The notes under the pieces: model-generated
The model's input: only the letters and a program-made list of their open reading frames with translations
Database searches by the model: none
Told to the model about the DNA's origin: nothing
Shown: positions 6,307-13,532 of the stretch, one piece after another
Layout: every line of letters starts with the position of its first letter
How positions within the stretch are numbered: the first letter of the stretch is position 1
Made by a program: the position numbers and the translations under genes
Source: a bacterium
GTDB taxonomy: Archaea; Nanoarchaeota; Nanoarchaeia; Woesearchaeales; UBA10216
NCBI GenBank assembly: GCA_024206195.1
Contig: JAAGZO010000023.1
Coordinates: 1-15,615, forward strand
DNA length: 15,615 nucleotides
Reading direction: 5' to 3'

Positions 6307-6525
6307 TTAATCTGACAAAACCACACGAAACGAATCTTTTGTTTCTGTAGCACGTAAATTAGGGAACGAAGACAAACAGAAGTCAAGTTGAGAGTCAAAC
6401 CCAAAATCAACCAACACATAAGGACGACCAGAGCCGTCAGCCAACTCAGGACCAAACGTAAAAGGCACACAAGACACAACAAGGGAAGAAATAAACACCA
6501 ACCCCGCAGGAGAACATTTTTCCAT
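6307..6525 (-). CDS. Small protein of the PF-x-SGR family, 72 aa, first gene of the operon
   Basis: Start ATG 6525 after TTTTTATTCTTTTCTTTG; stop TAA 6307-6309. Paralogue of the 71-aa gene at 4738-4953: AGLVFISSLVV, VPFTFGPELADGSGRPYVLVD and a final FRVVLSD align without gaps in the N-terminal half. A frame extension to 6999 is an artefact of the A-poor - strand upstream. As the promoter-proximal gene it would be the first product made from the divergent region. Function unknown. Confidence 0.8.
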   Translation of the reverse strand: MEKCSPAGLVFISSLVVSCVPFTFGPELADGSGRPYVLVDFGFDSQLDFCLSSFPNLRATETKDSFRVVLSD

Positions 6526-7079
6526 AACAACAAAGAAAAGAATAAAAACAGACAGGGCAGTAAAACAAACCACCACCGAACCAACTACAACAATAACTAA
6601 CACAAGAGCCATTACAAGCGAAAGTAGGGTAGAGTCAAAGAAAGAAATTGACCCCGATACCGCACAAGAAGCACCAACAAACCATTCACACGAATTAAAA
6701 CCAACACAACACCACCACAAGAACCACAAACAAACCACAGACCAGAACAGAGAACCGACCAAAACCAGACCACCGAAACAAAACCCACCAGGAAAAGAAA
6801 CAAGAAGCCAACCAAACAACAACACAGAGAGAGAAGAAGAGAGAACGAACCACACCAAGTCCCACAAGAGTAACCAAACAAACCACACAGAGTAAACCAC
6901 AACAAGGACAACCGCAAACACTCCGACAATTCTCCCCGATAACCACTCTCTCGGACAACAAAGAATACCTTTAGAACGGAAACCCAGAGAAGAGAGCAAG
7001 AACGACAGGACAACAAGAAACCCACTAGCAAAGAAAACAGAACCCTAAACACAAACACAAGAGAAGGAAGACACAACAC
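6526..7079. other. T-depleted tract without a supported gene
   Basis: The + strand is A/C-rich and almost free of T; 6697-6859 is 163 consecutive bases with no T. Since every stop codon contains T and A, no stop can occur on either strand in that stretch, and three overlapping - strand frames are open for 88-230 codons. Their products are Val/Leu/Phe/Trp/Cys-rich in every frame and none follows the operon's leader motif. I therefore read this as noncoding: a long U/G-rich 5' leader of the - strand operon, or part of an origin. Confidence 0.6.
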
Positions 7080-7099
7080 ATAACCCTACCCATACCAAC

Positions 7100-7193
7100 A
7101 CAAGCACCACAACAGAGCCACCAACACAGGCAACCATACCACCACCACAGACTACTACTACAAGCACCTACAAAGGGCTACCCCTACAAGCAC
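7100..7193 (+). repeat. Iteron-like ACAAGCAC repeats
   Basis: ACAAGCAC occurs at 7100-7107, 7160-7167 and 7186-7193. The last two extend to the 10-mer CTACAAGCAC, 26 bp apart. They sit at the edge of the skew change. Confidence 0.45.
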
Positions 7194-7232
7194 ACGCACT
7201 TACTCCTACACAGGGGTACAGCGTAGAGCTAC

Positions 7233-7292
7233 CGAGAGGGTAATGGGTAGAGCATACCTTTACAGTACTACTCATAGCACCACGAGAGGGTA
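7233..7292 (+). repeat. CGAGAGGGTA direct repeat pair
   Basis: Identical 10-mers at 7233-7242 and 7283-7292, with a start-to-start distance of exactly 50 bp. They lie next to the inverted repeat at 7305-7316. Possibly binding sites on the same helical face. Confidence 0.4.
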
Positions 7293-7299
7293 CAACTCA

Positions 7300-7325
7300 T
7301 TTATACTACCAGTAGTGCCTGTCAA
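7300..7325 (-). promoter_or_regulatory. Possible leftward promoter with operator
   Basis: On the - strand TTGACA (7325-7320) is followed after 14 bp by TATAAA (7305-7300). The spacing is shorter than usual, so confidence is limited. The inverted repeat ACTACCAGTAGT (7305-7316) lies within the spacer, where a repressor would block it. If used, the transcript would have a leader of roughly 770 nt before the first gene at 6525. Confidence 0.35.
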
Positions 7326-7583
7326 AGGTCTTGGTGTGGGGGCTAATGAACGTACTACCGATATCAGAAGAGGACCCTAGAGAGAACACACCTCGGGTAC
7401 TATATAGGGGTCTTTCAGGAGAGATAGGAGGTGGGGGCTGGGATTAGATCTCTTTGTTGATGTCACCGATATAATAATGAAAAGGGGACCCTCTTGACAT
7501 TATGAATAGTGGTAGGATGGGGGTTAGAGAAAGAATCTCCCAAAGGGGAAACGTAGGGTATTCTAGGATGTGGTATATGTCAA

Positions 7584-7603
7584 GTATAGAGTGGGTATAG
7601 AGT
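7584..7603 (+). repeat. GTATAGAGT tandem pair upstream of the rightward promoter
   Basis: GTATAGAGT at 7584-7592 and 7595-7603, one helical turn (11 bp) apart. It ends 18 bp before the -35 box at 7622. The position suits an activator or repressor site. Confidence 0.4.
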
Positions 7604-7621
7604 AAGTAGATAGTAAAGGGC

Positions 7622-7650
7622 TTGCAATTATATATAGGAATGGGTATAAG
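7622..7650 (+). promoter_or_regulatory. Rightward promoter for packaging/head genes
   Basis: TTGCAA (7622-7627), a 17-bp spacer and TATAAG (7645-7650), 30 bp before the ATG at 7680. The spacing is optimal for a sigma-70 type promoter, and the -35 block matches the one at 531-536. Confidence 0.65.
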
Positions 7651-7679
7651 GGGGTTAATTTATCCGTTAAACATCTAGT

Positions 7680-8396
7680 ATGGCTGGAAAGAAATGAGTA
7701 TCAGGGAAGCAAGGGGACTGGAACGAGGAGTATAATATCATGATGTTATTGATAGGGAGTATGAAGTTCACTAGCTGGAGTATATTGGAGCAGAAGGTGG
7801 GTAGGAGGAGTGATTGGACCGCCAAACAGTTCAAGCCATGGTTAAAGAAGGAGAGACCGGGTAGTTTAGAGCAGGTAGAGGAGGTATTGAAATTACAGAA
7901 AGGGATCAGGAACGTGGACGATAGTGTGCCAGGGATGGCTGACGTGCTTGAATGAGAGGTAATCAGTAGCACTAATCTAGTGAAGCTGTATAGGGATAGT
8001 GTTTTGAAACAGATGAACGTCAGGAGCAACGAGAAAGTGAAGATGTTATTGGATTCAATGGAGGACGATCTGGTGGCTACCAGGGCGGTGACGCTTCAGG
8101 CATGTATGTTGGCTATTACCGGTTATTTCCAATCGATCCAGAAACGTGTGAAGGAAGGGAAAGAGATCTATACTAAAGAGTTCAAGACCGCGTACGAGAT
8201 ATATAAGACCGAGATGGGCGAGCCTGTGGCGATCAAAGAGAGCAGGGTCAAGAACCTACAGGTAACGTTGAGTGTCCCGGTAGAGAAAGACGAGGTCGAG
8301 AAGATATTAGGGAACAGCCCGAACCAGGATCTGAAGATCGAGGTAGCGGAGGAGTTCAAAGATAAAGTCGAGGAGAAATTTAACCTTAACCAATAA
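7680..8396 (+). CDS. Probable terminase small subunit, 238 aa
   Basis: ATG 7680 is just after the promoter; stop TAA 8394-8396. Two TGAs (KK-G-VS at codon 6 and LE-G-EV at about 93) are read through and join what would be two ORFs. The protein is basic N-terminally and all-helical. A helix-turn-helix-like first part (residues about 20-70, with SWSILEQKVGRRSDWTAKQFKPWL) is followed by a central helical region (residues 95-170). The acidic C-terminus contains LSVPVEKDEVEKIL. First gene of the packaging operon, basic DNA-binding-like start, helical body and size all suit TerS, which recognises the packaging site and recruits TerL. There is no diagnostic motif, so this is inferred mainly from position. 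Confidence 0.65.
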
Positions 8397-8401
8397 TCAT
8401 T

Positions 8402-8725
8402 ATGAAGAATGAATTATTAGCTATACAGAAATTATACAAACTGTATCAAGAGAACACGACAAGGAAGAAGAACCTCTTACATAATTCTGTAGATATCTAT
8501 TATCTTGACGGTTATAATATCAAGAGACATTATTCATCAGATCGGGCGATAACTGCTGTCTGATATTGAAGAGATATAGCGTTATCTGCTATGAATAGAT
8601 CTGCATGGAAAGACGACAGACTCCAAAAAGATTTCATATTATGAGAATATGGGAAAAAATGGCGGTTCACCGAGAAAGAAGCTAAAGAGTTCAGGAAAAA
8701 TTTATTTAAGACTAAGGAGCTTTAA
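8402..8725 (+). CDS. Unknown protein, 107 aa
   Basis: ATG 8402 is 5 nt after the previous stop; stop TAA 8723-8725. Three TGA codons are used, two only one codon apart (AV-G-Y-G-RD), plus IL-G-EY. The N-terminus is helical and charged (MKNELLAIQKLYKLYQEN); the middle is Tyr/Asp-rich and the end is basic (FTEKEAKEFRKNLFKTKEL). Codon choice is more T/A-ended than in the terminase. No family recognised. It lies between the two terminase subunits. Confidence 0.75.
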
Positions 8726-8742
8726 CCCCTAACCAATAACCT

Positions 8743-8823
8743 ATGAAAAAACTAAACGAGTTCATCGACAGAAACCCATGGGTGCTGATAATAGTGTTCA
8801 TTTTGATGGGTCTTTTATTTTAA
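8743..8823 (+). CDS. 26-aa membrane peptide
   Basis: ATG 8743 follows AACCAATAACCT, the start context common in this phage; stop TAA 8821-8823. A short charged N-terminus (MKKLNEFIDRN) is followed by one hydrophobic helix (PWVLIIVFILMGLLF) reaching the end. The topology resembles small phage membrane peptides, but a holin role cannot be claimed for so short a protein in this position. It is supported by context and spacing only. Confidence 0.5.
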   Translation: MKKLNEFIDRNPWVLIIVFILMGLLF

Positions 8824-8835
8824 ACAATTTCTACC

Positions 8836-9063
8836 ATGCAACTAAAACCCTATAAGCGGAACTACATGTTCAAGTTCAGGAAAGCGGTGCATATGTTCGA
8901 CACATTCGAGATCCATATCGGGATCTTCAAGATCCTCAAAGTGCCACCGGAATGAGAGATGATCAAATACTATAAAGGGTTCTGGCGACAGCTATATATC
9001 CGCCAGATCAGGAAACTAGTGATAATATTACCTAGAATCAAACTTTATTTCAGAAAACAGTAA
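8836..9063 (+). CDS. Small basic protein, 75 aa
   Basis: ATG 8836 after AATTTCTACC; stop TAA 9061-9063, only 3 nt before the terminase ATG. One TGA (PE-G-EM). Very basic and aromatic: LKPYKRNYMFKFRKAVHMF, then IHIGIFKILKVPPEGEMIKYY, then RQLYIRQIRKLVIILPRIKLYF. Alternating basic and hydrophobic residues suggest nucleic-acid or membrane-surface contact. No family recognised. The tight spacing suggests co-translation with the terminase. Confidence 0.75.
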
Positions 9064-9066
9064 CAT

Positions 9067-10464
9067 ATGGCGTTCGATATTATGAGAGAAGTAGAGAAAT
9101 TGGAACTTCTCCCTAAACAGAAGAAATTTCTGGTCAATATCCTATACAACAAGAAATTCAAATTTTTGCGGTATATCGGCTGATTCGGGTCCGGGAAATC
9201 GTTCGTCGGGTGCCTAGCGGGGATATTGTTAAGTTTCATGTATCCTAAGAACCTAGGGATCATCAGCAGAGGGACGTTAGTCGATCTAAAGAACACGACA
9301 TTAAGGACGTTTATGGAGGTCTGCGATATCCTGGGGCTGGTAGAGGGTACCCATTTCAAGATCGATAGACACGAGAATAGGCTGACTTTCGAGAACAAAT
9401 CCGAGATCCTGTTCACCGGGCTAGACGATGTCCAGAAGATCAAAGGTATCGAGCCAGGACGGTTCTATATCGACGAGGTCGATGAGGTCGATCCCGAGGT
9501 GTTTGATGTGTTCCAGAGGAGATTGAGGAACAAATTCACTGATAGGAGGATCGGGTTCATCACCAGTAACAGTGAATGAAAGAACCGAACATACCAGAAA
9601 TTCATCAGAGGGGAACGCGTATCAGAGAAATATAGGGAGACCTATTACACTATCAGGGCGTCATCATTAGAGAACAAGTTCCTGCCGGAGGATTATATCG
9701 AGAACCTGATGTCGTTCGATGACGATTATTTCAAGAGATACGTACTAGGCGAGTTCAATGTCTTCGAATGACAGATATACGACGAACTGACAGAAGATAT
9801 CCATATCATCGACGATTTCGATATCCCTAAACATCGGGCGATAGCGTACGGACACGATCATGGGTTAAGTAACCCGACCGCGTTCCAGGAAGGTAGGCTC
9901 GACCAGGAAGGGAACCTATATATCACCCGGGAGCATTACCAATCAGGGTTAGCGGTCAGCCAGCATTGCAGTATCCTGAAAGAGAGACGGAAAGTGCTAG
10001 ATCTCCCGATCACGCACCAACCGGAACTGATCAGCGACCCTTCGATCTTCGCGAACAACCAGCTCCCTACACCAGAGAAACCGTATCCATGGAGCATCGC
10101 GGACGAGTACATGGAACAAGGGATATCGCCGGTCAGAGGTAACAACCAAGTGCTTGCTGGGATCAATCGTACAAAAGAGCTATTGAAATTGAACAAGATT
10201 TATATATTCAAGAGTTGTAAGCAAACAATCCTAGAGCAACAGAACTATAAACGGGAGAAAAATAGACACGGGATCAAGAAAGAGGCACCGATCAAGAAGA
10301 ACGACCACCTTATGGATGCACAGAGATACCTGATCATGGCGAAACTACCGCCAGCGATGAAATCGAAAGCACCAGGGATGATGTCGTTATCGGAGCTAGT
10401 AGCGAACGATATCAGCTATTACAGTAGCACCAGAAAAGAGGAAGAAATCTACGATTTTATCTAA
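9067..10464 (+). CDS. terL: Terminase large subunit, 465 aa
   Basis: The packaging motor ATPase and headful/cos nuclease. ATG 9067, stop TAA 10462-10464. Walker A is at residues 38-45 (GGFGSGKS), Walker B at 133-137 (FYIDE), and the coupling motif at 164-171 (FITSNSEG). The C-terminal RNase H-like nuclease has Asp264 in YGHDHGLSNPTA, Asp324 in ISDPS, and Asp413/Asp417 in DHLMDAQRYLIMA. The length is normal for the family. Three TGA codons encode residue 39 (second Gly of the GGxGSGKS loop), residue 171 (Gly of the motif-III N(P/S).G segment) and residue 235 (GEFNVFEGQIYDEL, a conserved glycine before the nuclease). This is the strongest evidence in the window that TGA means glycine. Read in the standard code, the gene falls into four pieces. 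Confidence 0.95.
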
Positions 10465-10479
10465 TAATCTTTTTATGCC

Positions 10480-10662
10480 ATGGAGACATTAGCTTATACG
10501 ATGTTAGTTATCAATTTCCTATTAGTAATTTTTATCGTGTTCATGATCGAGAGATTGGTGATGATCATGAAAGCTGGGAGCCTCACGGAGCTGATGAAAT
10601 TCCATGAAGCAAGGAGAAAGAATTTCAAACAACCAAACCCAGAAGAAGACGATTTCATCTAA
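10480..10662 (+). CDS. Small single-pass membrane protein, 60 aa
   Basis: ATG 10480; stop TAA 10660-10662. Residues about 4-30 are hydrophobic (LAYTMLVINFLLVIFIVFMI), followed by a basic amphipathic helix (RLVMIMKAGSLTELMKFHEARRKNF) and an acidic end (PEEDDFI). The topology is one N-terminal membrane segment with a cytoplasmic tail. Its position between terminase and portal is unusual for a lysis protein; the role is unknown. An ATG at 10475 in another frame is ignored. Confidence 0.7.
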   Translation: METLAYTMLVINFLLVIFIVFMIERLVMIMKAGSLTELMKFHEARRKNFKQPNPEEDDFI

Positions 10663-10688
10663 ATAGTTTTTATTTTTAATCCATCATT

Positions 10689-12494
10689 ATGCCTATAGTA
10701 GACAAAAACAAGAAACAAGCCAACACCCCAGAGATGGCGATGCTTTCTTATTCGAAATCATGGAGAATCAAATACGAGATCGCTCGGTTTGTGACCCAGA
10801 TGTTCATCGAACAAAACGCGTTCTATAAAGGAACGAACGGGAAACTCACGCAACAGAAATCGCCTAGGAATTACAGGAACATCACAAAAGCGAGGACGAT
10901 CATGAGAGGGATCAAAAACGCGTTAACTAAAGAAGAACCTAGACGACAAGCGAAACATTTCACGCTAGAGAACGACAAGATCTCGGAAGAGGAGAGAAGA
11001 GGTGGGATGCGTCTATTACAGAAAGTGTATAGAGATGAATCAGTGAAAGAGAAGATCAAAGATCTATTGCATAACTCGTTGATGAAATCGGTATGATACC
11101 GGCAGATCTATTTCGATTGAGATAAGATCAGGGTCAACGATATCGATACCTTCGATATGTATCTCGACCCACATGGACGGTTCGATTGACCACTATTCAA
11201 CGGTAGATGGATGATCAAAGCGATCGCGATAGCTACCACCGAAGTGAACAAGAAACGACCAGGACACGAGTTCGCGTCGGATTCTAGTACCGCTGAATCG
11301 ACCTATAAAACCCAGATCAAAGGTAACGAGGAAGCCGAACAGAATAACTCGAAATACGGGACTATCATGGTATACGAGATATACGAGAAAATAACCGAAG
11401 ATAATGTAACATATATCAAGAAAACGGTACAGATCCAGGACAAAGATGTAGAGATAGACAAGATCATGCAAGACTATTACCCGATCATAGCGTACCAACC
11501 AGAGAGATTCGGTGGGAAACTATACCCTATCTCGTGGATGGATCCGATAATCGAGCTCAATAAATCGATGAACAGGATATATACCTCGTTAGAGGACTGG
11601 GTACATATGTTCTCAAAAGGGAGACGGTTAAAGAAAAGGACCGAGAACGTATCGAACATCTCCGACCAAAACGGACAGATCATCGAATATGATAATATCC
11701 CGCCATCATATATGCAAGCATGATCGCCAGGAGAGGCACCGTTCAGTATGATGTCACAAACATCTCAATATATAGAAGACGCAGGAGGTACACATGGCGA
11801 ATCTATGGGTAGGACATCAGGTTCGAACATCAGATCAGCGAGCCAGATCTCACAGATCCAGGCATGAGATATGCAGAACATGTCCGAAGCGATCGATAAC
11901 CTAAGAACTTTCCTCTCGAAAGCGGGGGAGATGATCCTACAGGTAGCGTCCGAGAATATCTCGAAACCATTAAAGATCAACGACGGGAACGGGGACATGA
12001 ACGTTGTAGGTTCGAACGCGAACGCCGATATGGAGAAATTAGGTGCTAAAGATAAAGATGATACGATCAAGATCAAACCGTTCAAGAATATCAAGGTAGA
12101 GATCATCCCAGGAACAGCATTCGCTGACGCCCAAGTGAAACAAGACTTATTGTTACTTAGAGAGAAAGGTGTGATGATCCCGGACGAATATCTACTAGAC
12201 GCGTTCAAGATCGGCGACACTGACGAGATCCTCAGCAAGATGAGGCTCGATGAAGAGAAGAATAAGAACCCAGATATCGATATAGCGACCGCGGAGAACA
12301 AGAAGATGATAATGGGCTTAGAAGTTATGGCTGATCTGACAGAAGATCATAGGATCCATAAAGCGATCCACGCTAGACTGCTTCAAGCTAACAAGAATAA
12401 CCCGGAGGTGGCACAGATGATTGTGAACCACATAAAACAGCACGAAGCCTTCGAAAGACCGGCAGGAGTCGATCCAGTACAGCAAGAACAATAA
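10689..12494 (+). CDS. Portal protein, 601 aa
   Basis: Forms the dodecameric ring at the capsid vertex through which DNA enters. ATG 10689, stop TAA 12492-12494. Five TGA codons (SV-G-YR, FD-G-DK, FD-G-PL, QA-G-SP, QA-G-DM) join what looks like three or more separate ORFs. Typical portal features are helical N-terminal segments with SLMKSVGYRQIYFDGDKI leading to a domain with VNDIDTFDMYLDP (family 'v...dvdP.d.y.Dp'), then GTIMVYEIYEKI and a PIIAYQPERFGGKLYPISWMDPII clip/stem region. A Met/Gln/Ser-rich stretch and an acidic helical tail follow. The position directly after terL and before a scaffold and capsid gene fits. The length is usual for large portals. Confidence 0.85.
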
Positions 12495-12653
12495 AAAAGC
12501 TCTTGTAATTCAAGAAAAAAGTATTATATAGTAAATATAGACAAGATATATATCCGAGGACTGAAGCTCGTAAAAAAATGTTTATATCTATTGAAAGCCT
12601 ATCCGAGACTGCACTCGTAAAAAAGTAGCTTTTAATCACTTACATTATTAATC
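12495..12653 (+). other. Portal-scaffold gap with three small hairpins followed by A runs
   Basis: Three short stems, each followed by A5-A7: TCTTG/CAAGA at 12501-12515, CGAG/CTCG at 12555-12570 and CGAG/CTCG at 12604-12617. The last two sit in a direct repeat (ATCCGAG.ACTG...CTCGTAAAAAA) with starts at 12552 and 12601, 49 bp apart. A stretch at 12521-12540 is AT-rich enough for a -10 box. No T run follows the stems on this strand, so they are not ordinary terminators; RNA processing or stability signals are possible. Confidence 0.55.
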
Positions 12654-13481
12654 ATGGATAAATCAATCCTAGAACTAACTAAAGAAAAGATGGGGGACAT
12701 GGGGATCGGTGACCAAAAACCAGAACCAGTTGAACCTAAAGAACCGGAAGCAAAGGAACCTGACACACAGGACGACACTAAGCAAGACGATCCAGACAAA
12801 AAAGAGGACCCGAAAGCTGATCCTAAAAAAGAGGAGAAGAAGGAAGATCCGAAGGATGACCCTAAAAAAGAGGACCCGAAAGACGATCCTAAGAAGGAAG
12901 ACAAATGAGTCGAGATCGACGAAAAGCTTAAAGTTGTATCCTATGAAAGATTTAAGAAACTTAACGACAAAATGAAGAAAGTCCAAGACGAAAGGGACGA
13001 ATTGTTGAAAAACAAGAAAGAACCTGAATTCGAGGACGAAGAAGATAAAGCGAGGTATGAGGAACAGAAGAAGTTGTGATTCCAGACGAAGGATGACGCT
13101 AAACTTGCTAAACTTGATGCCAAAGAGGAAGCGATCAAAGAGGAAGAAAAGTATGAACTCGATAAAGAGATCAAACAACTCGAAAGAGAATTCGACTGAA
13201 AAGATTGACTCCCAGAATTCAAGAAAGACGATGTCCTGAAATATGGTGTCGATAACCAAGTATACGACCCTAAATCTGCTTATATCATCATGAACCTTAA
13301 CTCAATTATCAACCACTTTGTCGCTAAAGAGCTTAAATCTAAAGCAGGGAACCCGAACTTCCAAAAGTCTAACGACACTAAACAACCAGACATTTCGGGG
13401 AAAGACAAAAATTTGAATACTCAGGATGGATCATTAAAGACCCACCTTAAAGATATGATTAGTTGAATGATGTCCAGATAA
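12654..13481 (+). CDS. Probable scaffolding protein, 275 aa
   Basis: ATG 12654 after TTTTAATCACTTAC; stop TAA 13479-13481. Five TGA codons are read as Gly. The N-terminus is followed by a Lys/Asp/Pro/Glu repeat region (residues about 40-84, units like KEDPKDDPKK). A long charged coiled coil spans residues about 95-185 (KKLNDKMKKVQDERDELLKN...). A more globular end follows, with VLKYGVDNQVYDPKSAYIIM and a helix MISGMMSR. High charge, extensive coiled coil, small basic C-terminal helix and position directly upstream of the major capsid gene all match phage scaffolds, which template procapsid assembly and are removed later. No protease motif was seen. The family is inferred from architecture and place. 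Confidence 0.75.
12801..12905 (+). repeat. In-gene Lys-Glu-Asp-Pro repeat
   Basis: Imperfect tandem coding repeat giving KEDPKADPKKE, KKEDPKDDPKKE and DPKDDPKKEDK. Repeat units differ mainly at synonymous third positions, so the repetition is kept at protein level rather than as recent DNA duplication. It forms a flexible, charged linker in the scaffold-like protein. Confidence 0.7.
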
Positions 13482-13532
13482 CGTAATGACTGGTTAATAG
13501 TATAATCTTTTAACCTTTCAATTATTACTATC

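Larger units (their letters stand above)
7080..7679. promoter_or_regulatory. Divergent control region, candidate origin
   Basis: This 600-bp gap lies between the leftward small-gene operon and the rightward packaging operon. The + strand is C-rich up to about 7200 and G-rich from about 7320. It contains short direct repeats (ACAAGCAC x3, CGAGAGGGTA x2 at exactly 50 bp, GTATAGAGT x2 at 11 bp), an inverted repeat ACTACCAGTAGT at 7305-7316, and three similar G-rich blocks near 7336, 7431 and 7516. No tRNA or convincing ORF was seen. A replication origin and/or a lytic switch fits, without proof. Confidence 0.5.

Noticed and set aside
6388..6600. 70-codon + strand ORF
   Set aside because: Antisense to two supported - strand genes or their leader; Asn/Lys/Arg/His-rich only because the strand is A/C-rich.
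6612..7079. 155-codon - strand ORF and overlapping frames (to 6999 and at 6695-6961)
   Set aside because: The - strand is nearly A-free, so all frames are open by composition. Products are low-complexity hydrophobic strings in each frame and no start has the operon's leader.
7502..7600. 32-codon ORF in the divergent region
   Set aside because: No leader or start context like its neighbours, and it overlaps repeats; short open frames are expected by chance.
7080..7679. tRNA or CRISPR array in the divergent region
   Set aside because: No T-loop signature or acceptor pairing was found, and the direct repeats are too short and irregularly spaced for a CRISPR array.
9067..10464. TGA as tryptophan (code 4)
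   Set aside because: It would put Trp at the Walker A, motif III and pre-nuclease glycines of TerL and at the Gly of AGH in NinG, while TGG already serves Trp positions.
12632..13259. - strand ORFs of 90, 194 and 93 codons
   Set aside because: Mirror images of the Lys/Asp/Glu-rich scaffold gene, giving Ser/Phe/Leu-rich products typical of antisense shadows.
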